Counted from the stretch's first letter, positions 1 through 8,715 are shown. The stretch is 40,690 bases of DNA from an uncultured Chloroflexota bacterium (GCA_902774215.1 CACYHU010000028.1:1-40690); one strand, 5' to 3'. Notes: generated from the letters alone by a model not told the origin. Numbers and translations: made by a program.

Positions 1-7
1 AAGGCAG

Positions 8-703
8 ATGATGTATCAGAACATGCTCGCGAACCTCTCCAACGGCATCATAAGCCCGCTGGACAAAGACATTATGGCCTTCACTTCTCTTCCGGACAGC
101 GTGATCGATCCTTATATCAAACGGGAGACCGATCCGCTGCAGATGATGAACCTGACCAATAACGCTCTGAAGCTCTGGGTCGAAGAGTCGAAAAAGGCCA
201 GCTACTTCACAAAACACTTTGTCACCATCAGCCGTATGATCATGAATGGCGTCGCCACCATGGCCCGCGGTCTGGTCACGCTGCATATGCGGGGTGAAGA
301 CCTGGATCAGGCACCGCTCTCCATAAAGGAACTGATCAGCATTTCTTCCTATCAGTTCCGCAAGAGCTATCTCGGGGTATTGCAGACGGTGAAGTCCCAT
401 CCGGAGATCAGCGAACGTCTGTTGGAGAACCAGCTGAGCTGGAACAATACCCTGCTGAAGCTCTTCAAGACGAAAGAGAAGCTGGCGAAGCCCCTTTCTC
501 CTATTGAGATCCGGGAAGCGGAAGTCAAAGATCAGATTTCAGACACCGGGAACCAAATCATCCCCGAATTGACTCAGACCTCTGCTATCACGGCTCAGCC
601 CGCTGAACTCCCGCAGTCTTCAGGCCTCGAAATTCAGGAAGAAGGCTTATCCGGGTTTTCCGCTTTTTCAGAACCGGCCGCCTACGGAGCGGTTCATGCC
701 TAG
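8..703 (+). CDS. Unrecognised protein, possibly 5'-truncated by the window edge
   Basis: I do not recognise this family. The frame is open to the left edge of the window, so the true start may lie outside. The ATG at 8 has only an AAGGCAG-like sequence just before it, and the first residues read like the interior of a protein. Residues 1-165 look helical and amphipathic with no membrane segment or signal peptide, and include a Lys/Glu-rich stretch near residues 155-175. The last 55 residues are rich in Pro, Gln, Ser and Glu and look disordered. The next gene begins 5 bp after the stop, so the two are probably cotranscribed. The helical core with a flexible tail would suit a scaffold or granule-associated protein, but that is a guess. 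Confidence 0.6.
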   Translation: MMYQNMLANLSNGIISPLDKDIMAFTSLPDSVIDPYIKRETDPLQMMNLTNNALKLWVEESKKASYFTKHFVTISRMIMNGVATMARGLVTLHMRGEDLDQAPLSIKELISISSYQFRKSYLGVLQTVKSHPEISERLLENQLSWNNTLLKLFKTKEKLAKPLSPIEIREAEVKDQISDTGNQIIPELTQTSAITAQPAELPQSSGLEIQEEGLSGFSAFSEPAAYGAVHA

Positions 704-708
704 GTCCG

Positions 709-1170
709 ATGTCCGGTGAGAAAAAATCGCAGCGGAAACAGGCAAAATTACCGAAAGCATCCGCCCCTGTCGCGAGCCTTTCCGAAGCTGCGCAGACGGA
801 AGCGCAGGATCAGGTAGACGGGAACGAAGCTTCGGAGCCCGAAAAACTCCCGGCCCCGGTTGTCAGCGATAACACCGCCGCTGAAAATGAAGAAACCGCC
901 GGAGAGATCAAAGCAGAAAGAAATGAAGCGGGGTCTCCGGCTGAAGAAAATGAGTCTTCCGGATCTGAAAAACTTACAAACTCCGCCGACATTAAAAACA
1001 CTGGTTCTGAAGTGGAAGACAAAGAAATCAAATCGGAAACGAATGAACCGGATCTTCCGGCTCCGGTGTCCCGGACATCAGATCAAAACACATCCATCAA
1101 TCCGGATGATCCATCCGATTCAGCTTCTTCCCCGGAACGTCCGCCGGATCCTGACTGGCCGCCGCCCTGA
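709..1170 (+). CDS. Low-complexity, intrinsically disordered acidic protein
   Basis: The predicted 153-residue protein is almost entirely Glu, Ser, Pro, Ala, Asn and Lys and has no hydrophobic core, signal peptide or membrane segment. It contains roughly three imperfect repeats of about 35 residues, each carrying a variant of Asn-Glu-Ala/Pro followed by Glu-Lys-Leu or Leu-Pro-Ala-Pro-Val. It ends in a Pro-rich tail (PPDPDWPPP). The N-terminus is basic (KKSQRKQAK). It follows the upstream gene by 5 bp and has no strong ribosome binding site of its own, so translational coupling is likely. It converges with the next gene, whose stop lies 26 bp away. No function can be assigned. A continuation of the disordered tail of the upstream product, or a non-coding frame in GC-rich repeats, cannot be excluded. 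Confidence 0.5.
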   Translation: MSGEKKSQRKQAKLPKASAPVASLSEAAQTEAQDQVDGNEASEPEKLPAPVVSDNTAAENEETAGEIKAERNEAGSPAEENESSGSEKLTNSADIKNTGSEVEDKEIKSETNEPDLPAPVSRTSDQNTSINPDDPSDSASSPERPPDPDWPPP

Positions 1171-1195
1171 TCAGGTACCCCGCCGGCATCCGCGT

Positions 1196-3394
1196 TCAAC
1201 GCTTGTAAATCTCGTATCCGAACATATCCAGATACCACCAGACATCATCCATGAGGTGGAAGTTATTGTTCAGCACATCGGCACTGATTTCCTCTTTGCC
1301 GGGTTCCGTGGTAAGCTTGCGGAAATCAATGAGTCCGGCCGCGGTAGTCAGATTGCCATGGGTGCGTGTTCTGTAATCCTTCCCGTGATCCTCTGTATCC
1401 TTCACGATCTTATCAATGGAAGCAGGGATAAACCCGAAACTGATCATGGAAGCATTCCAACGGGTGTGTTCCTGGATCGCGAGATTCTGCCGCAGAGACT
1501 GACGGGTTAGATCATCCTTTTCCAGACATTTCGGATAACAATAGATATCCATATTATTGATCTTATTAAACTTCGGGTCGATTTGCGGCCGGTTATTCCC
1601 GGCATAGATCTCGAAATACTCCTCATTGCTTTTCAGCGCTGTGGAATCGGGTCGTTTCCTGCGGTAATCCAGCCCCATCATCTGCAGCTTTGAACGGATG
1701 GATAAAATGGAATAAAGGCTGGACATCTTTTGGATGGCGTCATAGGTGTACCATTCATAAAGAGAATCAATCTCGATCTCATCTGCCGTACCCTGCAGAC
1801 CTTTCCCCTTGCCGCTCATGATCAGCGCGTTCATATAATGCTTCTTTCTCGCCATTTCCTCCAGTTCATTGCTGAAAATATGGTCGAACCGGAAGATAAC
1901 ATCTTTCTCACAGCTGTAAGGAATGATGTTATGGCGCTCATCAAGCATCCTGTAATTTTCAGCGTTTTTAACATTCACAAAGATAAGAGTTTCCGGAAGC
2001 TGCCATTCCGCCGCTTTTTCCGTGAGCTTTTGGGCGATGTCAATATTTTCGAGGTCGTCGCCCAAAGCAACGGAAATCACGTTCAAACTTTTCGGATTCA
2101 CGGAACAGACAGCCCACAGCTGTTCATAAAAACCGGGACTGTTGATATCGATTTTACTCGCCAGATATGCTGTAGGGTCCGGCGGGATTTCCAGATAATC
2201 TTCCTTATGGTACAATTCCCTTTCAATTCCGTGCAGAAATTCATTCGTATAGCGGAAGATCTGGTGGTTCATACTCCTGGCTTTGATATCATTTTTGTCA
2301 TAGATATAATAGTTGATTTTCTTCGGCTGCGGGATTTCTCCTTCGTCAGCCTCAATGAACTGGTTGATGATCGTCGAAGCACTGAAAATTTCCTGGTTGA
2401 TGTTTCCGAACCCGATAAAGATCACGTTGATGTCAAAGTTCTTATCAACACAGCCGTATTCGTTTATATAACGGGAGCGGTCGATAAAACTCGTCAAAGG
2501 GTAGCGGGTGATGAGGTCTAATGCTGACTTACGGGCTTTATAGGTGTAGCGCAGAATGCCGTATGATTCCTGTTCAAATTTCCGGTAGGAAGCCTCATAG
2601 CGTTTGCTGCCGAATACCATCACGCGGATGCGGTCCAGTTTTTCAACGACTGACTTCTCTTTCCGGATAAGTTCCTGCTGCAGCGAACTGTCCCCGGTTT
2701 TCTTCAGTTTCTCGATTTCTTCAATTTTATCTGAAAGGTACTTCCTGACACAGTCAACGACCGTTGCGCAAAGCGCAAGATTTTTTTCTTCATCCAGGGT
2801 GTTGATGATGATGGTGCAGCGGCTCTCGTCATCACTCATTTTATCTTCCAGCAGCGATTCGATGACTTCATTTGGTTTTTTGAAAAGGCAGAAGAAACCC
2901 TCATCATAAACCTTGAAGAAATTCTCATCAGATGCGCACAGTATCATAGGCCGGATATTATCATTTTCATTTTCCGCTGACCGGTAAATCATTTTGTTTT
3001 CTTTATTGTCCCCGATGATCAGCACCTGTTCATGTTTTTTCCATAAGATCCGGTATTTAAAATTTGACCATATCTGTTTAATGAGCGGATGGAGTACACG
3101 GAATAACGCGTGGCCTATTGCGAAAACGCTGAGAATACGGGCAAAGACGAGGAGTTTAAAAAACAGCTCATATCCCGTTATTCCGGCTGCCGCATTCGGT
3201 TTTGCCGCAAAATCAAAGGTGAATAATTCTAATGTGCTGTAAACAGGCATGAACATTGTCCATGGTATTACTTCATGTTCGCAAAGCTTATAGTAATATA
3301 TACAATAACAGATGAAACCTAAAATCAAAGGCACGCTGAACAAAATCAGCTGAAACCGCCAGTCTTTCCATATCTTTTTGATTTTATGAAACAT
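1196..3394 (-). CDS. Membrane protein with two TrkA-N-like Rossmann folds and a C-terminal RyR-like domain
   Basis: The 732-residue protein has two N-terminal membrane segments (about residues 14-35 and 76-101), the size of a two-helix channel-like module, though I see no clear selectivity-filter motif. A first Rossmann-like segment starts at about 123 (VLIIGDN) and a second at about 322 (VIFIGFGNIN), with a Lys/Glu-rich helical stretch near 220-255 between them. The C-terminus (about 634-690) contains EHTRWNASM and a later HGNLT, which fits the RyR-like domain found in bacterial proteins. TrkA-N folds usually bind nucleotides and gate ion transport. Here that is inferred from fold only. The start is supported by GAGGGATC directly before ATG. 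It stands alone, convergent with the two genes to its left and divergent from the LamG gene. Confidence in the coding call is high and in the domain names moderate. Confidence 0.75.
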   Translation of the reverse strand: MFHKIKKIWKDWRFQLILFSVPLILGFICYCIYYYKLCEHEVIPWTMFMPVYSTLELFTFDFAAKPNAAAGITGYELFFKLLVFARILSVFAIGHALFRVLHPLIKQIWSNFKYRILWKKHEQVLIIGDNKENKMIYRSAENENDNIRPMILCASDENFFKVYDEGFFCLFKKPNEVIESLLEDKMSDDESRCTIIINTLDEEKNLALCATVVDCVRKYLSDKIEEIEKLKKTGDSSLQQELIRKEKSVVEKLDRIRVMVFGSKRYEASYRKFEQESYGILRYTYKARKSALDLITRYPLTSFIDRSRYINEYGCVDKNFDINVIFIGFGNINQEIFSASTIINQFIEADEGEIPQPKKINYYIYDKNDIKARSMNHQIFRYTNEFLHGIERELYHKEDYLEIPPDPTAYLASKIDINSPGFYEQLWAVCSVNPKSLNVISVALGDDLENIDIAQKLTEKAAEWQLPETLIFVNVKNAENYRMLDERHNIIPYSCEKDVIFRFDHIFSNELEEMARKKHYMNALIMSGKGKGLQGTADEIEIDSLYEWYTYDAIQKMSSLYSILSIRSKLQMMGLDYRRKRPDSTALKSNEEYFEIYAGNNRPQIDPKFNKINNMDIYCYPKCLEKDDLTRQSLRQNLAIQEHTRWNASMISFGFIPASIDKIVKDTEDHGKDYRTRTHGNLTTAAGLIDFRKLTTEPGKEEISADVLNNNFHLMDDVWWYLDMFGYEIYKR

Positions 3395-3708
3395 GATCCC
3401 TCATTTCTGTAATTACGGTGAAGTCTGATTTCTGCATGTACCCAATGATAGATCCGGCAATTTTTTCTGCATGCATGATTCGCCGGCGAACAATTAGACC
3501 ATCGATGCCTGTATGATATCCAACATAAATATAATATAAAGTGCCATTACAAAAAATTATAAACCAAATATTCAATATAAAACTTAGTTGTTTGTTTTAT
3601 CCCATAGTTACATTTTCTTTTGATTTACACCGATTTATAAACTTGCAATCTCAGTAGATATCTGCTAAAATTATTTTATATAAAGATGATAAAAGGAGGA
3701 AGTAAGCC
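3395..3708. other. Divergent intergenic region, AT-rich
   Basis: This 314-bp gap separates two divergent genes. Its right third holds a good promoter for the plus-strand LamG-like gene (listed separately). The left part is the leader of the minus-strand RyR gene, with several TATAAT-like words on the minus strand around 3525-3570 but no convincing -35 partner. A 63-codon minus-strand open frame (3384-3575) overlaps the RyR start. I do not regard it as a supported gene. Confidence 0.5.
3643..3671 (+). promoter_or_regulatory. Sigma-70-type promoter of the LamG-like gene
   Basis: TTGCAA at 3643-3648 and TAAAAT at 3666-3671 are separated by exactly 17 bp. Transcription would begin near 3678, leaving a leader of about 30 nt that carries an AAAGGAGG ribosome binding site at about 3692-3699 before the ATG at 3709. 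Spacing and match to consensus are good. Confidence 0.6.
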
Positions 3709-4368
3709 ATGAGTCGATTTTTATTTGTCCGTAAAATGTTATTTGCTGTTTTGATAGTTCTGTTTTTTTGTTTGCCTGTGACACAAATCAGTCAGGCTCA
3801 ATCGGATATTCCGGAAAAAGCATCATCAGATTTTGATAAAACAATTGAAAAATTGTCAAAGGAAGGCGTAATATCCGGTGATGGCAGTACAACATATTAT
3901 GGCGATTATACTGATGAATGGGCACAAATTGGCTGGTATCAATGGCTCAATTTTGAAAATGCAAACAGATTCGTTTTTGCTGCGAACGTAACATGGAATT
4001 CCGCATCGGATAAACCAAATAATTTTGAGTCAGGCTGCGGTATCATATTCAACAATTCCGGCAGTGAAAACCATTTGATTGCATCCCTTCGGATGGACGG
4101 GTTCGTTTATTTTACCGGTTTTCGAAGCAATCGATATCTTTCATATGGGAATTATCGTTTCGGGAAAGGTTTAATTAACGGTTCCGCAGATTTTGTATTG
4201 GTTGTCGATAATGATAAAGCTACTGTTTATGTAGATGGTAATCGTATAGTCCGTAAAGCTGATCTTCCGGTTATGGGTGACAATGTCGGTTTGGTCACTT
4301 TATCCGGTACCAATCGGGATTACGGTACACGATGTAAATGGAAGGATATATTCTTCTATACCTGGTAA
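3709..4368 (+). CDS. Secreted LamG/concanavalin-like domain protein
   Basis: The 219-residue product has a clear signal peptide (basic start, hydrophobic core at residues 10-27, likely cleavage after SQAQ around residue 34). The mature part reads as one beta-rich jelly-roll domain. It has alternating strands, many aromatic residues and a typical C-terminal signature near residues 165-219, where VYVDGNRIV is followed by VGLVTLSGT and a final KWKDIFFYTW strand. Such folds often bind carbohydrate or are attached to glycoside hydrolases, but no catalytic domain is present here. The gene is a single transcription unit with its own promoter, strong ribosome binding site and terminator. It is visibly richer in A and T than its neighbours, which suggests a different origin. 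The specific ligand is unknown. Confidence 0.75.
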   Translation: MSRFLFVRKMLFAVLIVLFFCLPVTQISQAQSDIPEKASSDFDKTIEKLSKEGVISGDGSTTYYGDYTDEWAQIGWYQWLNFENANRFVFAANVTWNSASDKPNNFESGCGIIFNNSGSENHLIASLRMDGFVYFTGFRSNRYLSYGNYRFGKGLINGSADFVLVVDNDKATVYVDGNRIVRKADLPVMGDNVGLVTLSGTNRDYGTRCKWKDIFFYTW

Positions 4369-4423
4369 GAAATTACCGGAAAAAAGAATTTTTGTAATTC
4401 ATTGTCAAAATACAGAATTTTTT

Positions 4424-4451
4424 CAACCGCCTATATCGGCGGTTGTTTTTT
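4424..4451 (+). terminator. Rho-independent terminator of the LamG-like gene
   Basis: A perfect 8-bp stem, CAACCGCC (4424-4431) with GGCGGTTG (4438-4445), has a 6-nt loop and is followed by six T residues. It lies 56 bp after the stop codon. On the minus strand the stem is followed by A residues, so it should act only in the plus direction. Confidence 0.85.
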
Positions 4452-4474
4452 GAAAATCACCTTATGCAAATAAT

Positions 4475-4490
4475 TTCCGGGAGACCGGAA
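4475..4490 (-). terminator. Weak stem-loop after the transglutaminase gene
   Basis: TTCCGG (4475-4480) and CCGGAA (4485-4490) form a 6-bp stem with a 4-nt loop, about 34 bp beyond the stop of the minus-strand gene. The following minus-strand sequence (ATTATTTGC) is only moderately T-rich, so this is a weak candidate. Confidence 0.3.
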
Positions 4491-4523
4491 TCGGAGATGC
4501 CTTTTTCCCTTCATCCGGATGTA

Positions 4524-6341
4524 TTAATACAGTGCTATGGGGACGGTCATGTCTTCGTTCCAGTAGAACATTTCCCTTGCTGCTGCGCTGCCGGCGTTGA
4601 ACCATCTGTAGGGCTGGCTGTAGGGAACATCATCATTGGTGACGTCGACCATGCGCCATTGTCCATCCATTTCAAGGAGGTTCCATAAATGTGTGGAGGC
4701 TTTGGACTGTTGGTAAGGACCTTTATCATAGATATCTCCATGCTGGTAGCGGATGTTCAGCCCGGCAAGACTGCCGATAAGGTAGAAAGCATCTGAATAT
4801 CCATCGCAGTTCGCCTGACCGTTCAGGATCGCCCCGATGGCGTTGTCATCCTCATCGGTGAAGTCGTCATCAACATAAACCACATGGCTGCAGAGCCAGT
4901 CATGGATCGTGCGTGCGGTCTGGAGCGGGTTAGGGGAAAGCGATGCCTTTGCGATCTCTGAAGCCGCGGACCATACCTGGAGCTCCCTCGGGGTCAATGA
5001 TGAACTGTCTCCGCTGCGTACCGCCTGCATAACCGCTGTGCCGGGAAACAGTTGATTGATGTGAATGTTGATCACATGGGATGCACGGACAGATGAAAGA
5101 TCATAATTGAATATGCCCGCGTGAGCAATGAGGTCGTAGATCCGGTTCATCCCATTGTGGATCACTGCGAATTCCAGCAGGTCGCCCATCAGCGCTTCAA
5201 ACAATTCCGCGGAACAGAACAGGTGGATGTCCCGGGCGCCGCTGTTCACCTGGGATTCGGTGTAAGCGATGGCTTCAGGCAGGGACTGCAGCATGACGGC
5301 ATTCGCGGTGATTTCCGCGTCGGTGAAAATAATGCGGTCGGAAGAGCTGCTGTAGGATATACGGCCGTCGCTCATCCCCGCACTTGCTTCCAGGTTCAGC
5401 AGCAGGTCAAAATCGTCTGCTGCCAGAGCCTCAAAAATACGGGTATCCGGGAATATCAGCTCAAAATTCCGGATCCCGGCGGTACCCATGCGCCGGATCG
5501 CGTCAGGTACATCATCGATGGAACGGCATATCTCGCGGGGTGCATCGGTGAATTCCACTTCGGAAAAGCGGATAGCGCAGCTGACTGGGTCCGTTGCGCT
5601 GCGGTAATTTCCGAGCCTGCTGGTGCCGATCATGATGGTGTACTGCTGCGGTTCATCCGTGATCCTTTGAAAGAGGTCCGGATCAAACACTGTGTAAAAA
5701 TCGGAAATGCCCATCTGCTCAAACCCTGCGATGGCAGAGGCAAACTGGGCATAGTCCTGTATGACAGCGTAGGGGACGGGAAGATAGTTTATATCTGTGA
5801 CGCGGATGATCCCGGCATCCTGGGCGTAGGAAGTGTGATAGGATTCAATGCCGCTGCGGATGAGCGCACGGTGCAGTGCGCTGCCTTCCAGCAGATTGTC
5901 CGCCAGCAGCCATGGGCACAAAAGGATGAATCCATCCCGGTTCGAGGCCAGATCCCTGACAGCCTGACGGACGCTTTCCATGTCGCTGCACTCAGCCCAC
6001 GGGGTATTTGTGTAGGCGATATTGGAGACTTCGATATGGTGTAAAAAATCATTATAGGAAATCATCACCTGGCTGTAGTCGATCCCGGCTTTGACCAGTG
6101 CGTGATAAAGCTCAAAAAATTCATTCTCCTGCAGCTTTGTATAGAATTCTTTGCTGCAGTTGAAGGACGCCTGTGACGGATGATCATCCAGGTAGTTGAG
6201 AAGCTGGTACTCTTCTGAAAAATAGGGGCTCTGCGCGGAGGCCGGAACCGGGACTGAAAGGATCATGAATATGAACAGCAGGCTGACCATCAGTATTGTC
6301 AGGCCCGGTATGAATACTTTTTGGTAATGATTGCGGTGCAT
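4524..6341 (-). CDS. Exported transglutaminase-like protein
   Basis: The 605-residue protein starts with a signal peptide or membrane anchor (hydrophobic residues 10-36, possible cleavage after SAQ). The C-terminal part (about 475-570) is a transglutaminase-like cysteine protease fold. The expected triad is visible: Cys512 in NCDGYSDAF, His551 in THLWNLLEM, and Asp566 in VDVTNDD. The central 400 residues are not recognised but contain repeated units of about 120 residues with shared patterns such as LPEAIAYTES and VPDAIRRMG. In this superfamily the domain can cleave or crosslink cell-surface proteins, and the substrate here is unknown. The start is supported by GGAGG shortly before ATG. It follows the AAA+ gene by 28 bp, so the two form an operon. 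Confidence 0.8.
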   Translation of the reverse strand: MHRNHYQKVFIPGLTILMVSLLFIFMILSVPVPASAQSPYFSEEYQLLNYLDDHPSQASFNCSKEFYTKLQENEFFELYHALVKAGIDYSQVMISYNDFLHHIEVSNIAYTNTPWAECSDMESVRQAVRDLASNRDGFILLCPWLLADNLLEGSALHRALIRSGIESYHTSYAQDAGIIRVTDINYLPVPYAVIQDYAQFASAIAGFEQMGISDFYTVFDPDLFQRITDEPQQYTIMIGTSRLGNYRSATDPVSCAIRFSEVEFTDAPREICRSIDDVPDAIRRMGTAGIRNFELIFPDTRIFEALAADDFDLLLNLEASAGMSDGRISYSSSSDRIIFTDAEITANAVMLQSLPEAIAYTESQVNSGARDIHLFCSAELFEALMGDLLEFAVIHNGMNRIYDLIAHAGIFNYDLSSVRASHVINIHINQLFPGTAVMQAVRSGDSSSLTPRELQVWSAASEIAKASLSPNPLQTARTIHDWLCSHVVYVDDDFTDEDDNAIGAILNGQANCDGYSDAFYLIGSLAGLNIRYQHGDIYDKGPYQQSKASTHLWNLLEMDGQWRMVDVTNDDVPYSQPYRWFNAGSAAAREMFYWNEDMTVPIALY

Positions 6342-6369
6342 TCAGCCTCCGGCGGAGGAGTACTTCCTG

Positions 6370-8667
6370 TTATTGCAGATAAATGCTGTATTTTCCAAAG
6401 TCACCCTTGTTAACAAGCTTACCGAGTTTGTTGAATTCATACTGCATTGCGCGTGTGATATGCTCCGGCCCAATCGGTTTTTCTTCCGCTCCTGCCATAT
6501 AAGCCGCGTTGAAGAGGATGGCTTTAATATTGCTGCCGGAAAGCTCAAACTTTTCGGCAAGAAAGCGGAAATCAATGTTCCGGGCCATCTTTGCGGATTT
6601 GGGCAGAATGCTGGTCCATAAGGAATAACGGGTATCCTTATCGGGGCTTTGCATATGGACCGCGAAAGTAATGCGGCGGACAAAGGCGTCGTCGAAGTTG
6701 TTGTAGTAGTTTGTCGCAAGGATCGACATGCCGTTGTATTCCTCGATCTTCTGCAGCAGATATGCGGTTTCGTTATTCGCATATTTGTCATGGGAGTCGC
6801 TGACTTCTGTCCGTTTGGAAAAGAGCGCGTCCGCTTCATCGAAAAACAGGATCACATTGGCTGAAGAAGCCGCCTTAAAAATGATGGCCATGTTCTTTTC
6901 AGTCTCACCGATGTATTTTGACGTGATCTGGGAGATGTCAACACGGTAAAGCGGCAGTTCGAGTTCGTTGGCGATCACCTGTGCGGCCATGGTTTTCCCT
7001 GTTCCTGGAGGGCCGTAAAGCAAAAGGCTGATCCCGTTGCCATAGGCACTTTTGTTTTTCAATCCCCAGCCCTCGCCGATGCGGTTGCGCAGACGGCAGC
7101 GGCTGCATGCAGTCTGAAGAACTTCTTTCTGCTGATCCGTGATGGTGATATCCTTCCAGGTATAGACCGGGTTGATGTAAGTTGCCAGACCGGAAAAATC
7201 GACCTGGTTCAGCTGGCGGAGAGATTCCAGGATCATCTTTTTGTTGACGGTGGAGCCTCTTTTTGTCCGTGAAGTCGCTACCACGTGACCGACCGCTTTG
7301 TGGATCTCTCCATATGGTATTTCGTAAAAATCCGCAAGATCGGGGATATTGACATTCTTCGAAAGCCTGATCGCTTTTTCCGAAGTCAGAAAATAGTTCC
7401 AGATCTCTGTCCGCAGCGCAACAGAGGCTTCTGGGATCTTTATATAAGGGATGAGCATCGCCGCAAGTTCCGCGGGCTCCTCTTTTTGCCCGAAGAGAAA
7501 GACATATTTTGGCGCACAATTCCGGATAATAAACTTTAAAGTATTCCTGACCTTGATAAACTGGTCTGCCGTGTCCGTGAGTTTATTGTTATCTTCGGTG
7601 ATGCAGCGGATACATAACCTTCCGTTGAAAAGCTTCATGCGCATCAGAAGCTCGGAAAGGCAGAGATCCCGGACCCCGTCCTGCAGACCGAAAAGCTGCT
7701 GCATGTCCAGAACATACAGATTTTCCTGATGGGTTGCGCAGTACCGGTACAAAAGATGCTGTGCAGTTTCCTCGTCATTGTTTGCCAGGTAAACAGATCT
7801 GCCGCTTAATTCATTTTCAGGTGTGTCCTGCCAGCTGCTTTTTTCCTTTGAAAGGATATATTCTATCTCTTTTGCGCTATCTTCGTAAAAAACGGGAATA
7901 CCATTGTTCTCAGTGTAGTGGGAGAACACATCCACATAATTATTTTTCCGGTTTATGGTGCCCATCAGGAGCTTTTTAACCAGCGGCTGCAGAATCAGCG
8001 GTGCACTCAGCCCGTCTTCATCCTCTTTCCGGATGAAAAAGAAGGTGTACATTTTTTCATTCAGGGGAATGGGCATGGCTTCATCCGCGCTTTCCCTGGG
8101 CGTGACCCTTGCCATCAGCGTATACAGTAAACCGATTGTGGGGACTCTTTTGGAAATATCATCCTGCATAAATCCATAGATCCGTTCATAGCGCCTGTCG
8201 ATTTCAATAGAGAGTGCCAATAGAATAGACATCATCTCTGTCGGATCGAGGTCAAAAGTCTCTTTCAGGTAGTTGAATCGCAGCAGCTCCATTCCCTGCG
8301 GGATCTCGTCAGTATCTGAAGCTGCAGTCTGGTTTTGTGTGGGTTCGGAGAGACCTATATACGTTTTTGTGGCTTCTGTGCGGTTCCTGATGTATTCATA
8401 AGCCGCGTTGACGGCAGCTGACAATAACGGGTTGCAAATATCCCGTTCCCGGAAATAGGGGGGCATTTCAAAATAACTTTTCAGTTCCGATTCGGTAATA
8501 ACAAGACCACGTGAAAAAAGTCTTTGCTCACTGCCCATTCCTTTGTATTCCAGATAGTTTTCCAGCTGCATATCCAGCAGGCGCAGATAATCTTCCAGTT
8601 CTTCGCCCGGATTCAAATAAGGCAGACCTGCGTTTTCAATAGAAAAATAATCACTAAATTCGTACAT
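6370..8667 (-). CDS. AAA+ ATPase with degenerate first and active second ATPase module
   Basis: In this 765-residue protein the C-terminal module is a full AAA+ domain. It has Walker A YGPPGTGKT at 551-559, Walker B ILFFDEADALF with Asp610-Glu611, sensor 1 ILATN near 649-653, and arginine-finger residues in FVRRI near 662-666. A region at about 295-405 resembles a second AAA fold but has no Walker A. The first 290 residues are helical and unassigned. The C-terminal module resembles AAA+ proteins found with contractile injection systems (Afp15-like) and SpoVK/CDC48-type unfoldases. No injection-system structural gene is present here. GGAAGGG precedes the ATG, and a TATAAT box lies about 45 bp upstream. 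The product probably remodels or unfolds a protein partner in the cytoplasm. The neighbouring exported transglutaminase is the only visible candidate partner. Confidence 0.85.
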   Translation of the reverse strand: MYEFSDYFSIENAGLPYLNPGEELEDYLRLLDMQLENYLEYKGMGSEQRLFSRGLVITESELKSYFEMPPYFRERDICNPLLSAAVNAAYEYIRNRTEATKTYIGLSEPTQNQTAASDTDEIPQGMELLRFNYLKETFDLDPTEMMSILLALSIEIDRRYERIYGFMQDDISKRVPTIGLLYTLMARVTPRESADEAMPIPLNEKMYTFFFIRKEDEDGLSAPLILQPLVKKLLMGTINRKNNYVDVFSHYTENNGIPVFYEDSAKEIEYILSKEKSSWQDTPENELSGRSVYLANNDEETAQHLLYRYCATHQENLYVLDMQQLFGLQDGVRDLCLSELLMRMKLFNGRLCIRCITEDNNKLTDTADQFIKVRNTLKFIIRNCAPKYVFLFGQKEEPAELAAMLIPYIKIPEASVALRTEIWNYFLTSEKAIRLSKNVNIPDLADFYEIPYGEIHKAVGHVVATSRTKRGSTVNKKMILESLRQLNQVDFSGLATYINPVYTWKDITITDQQKEVLQTACSRCRLRNRIGEGWGLKNKSAYGNGISLLLYGPPGTGKTMAAQVIANELELPLYRVDISQITSKYIGETEKNMAIIFKAASSANVILFFDEADALFSKRTEVSDSHDKYANNETAYLLQKIEEYNGMSILATNYYNNFDDAFVRRITFAVHMQSPDKDTRYSLWTSILPKSAKMARNIDFRFLAEKFELSGSNIKAILFNAAYMAGAEEKPIGPEHITRAMQYEFNKLGKLVNKGDFGKYSIYLQ

Positions 8668-8709
8668 ATTTATCCCTTCCGGATCACCGGATGCTGATCA
8701 CTCATCTTA

Positions 8710-8715
8710 ATTATA
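8710..8715 (-). promoter_or_regulatory. -10 box upstream of the AAA+/transglutaminase operon
   Basis: Minus-strand TATAAT at 8715-8710 lies about 43 bp before the AAA+ start. A TTGTTT word sits 15 bp upstream of it, which is short spacing for a -35 element. The position between a terminator and the first gene supports a promoter. The -35 assignment is weak. Confidence 0.45.

Noticed and set aside
3384-3575. 63-codon minus-strand open frame overlapping the start of the RyR-like gene
   Set aside because: No ribosome binding site, no recognisable family, AT-rich start, and it ends just inside the next gene. It is more likely leader sequence.
4524-8667. Complete contractile injection system
   Set aside because: Only the AAA+ protein resembles such a system. 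No sheath, tube, baseplate or spike genes occur in the window.
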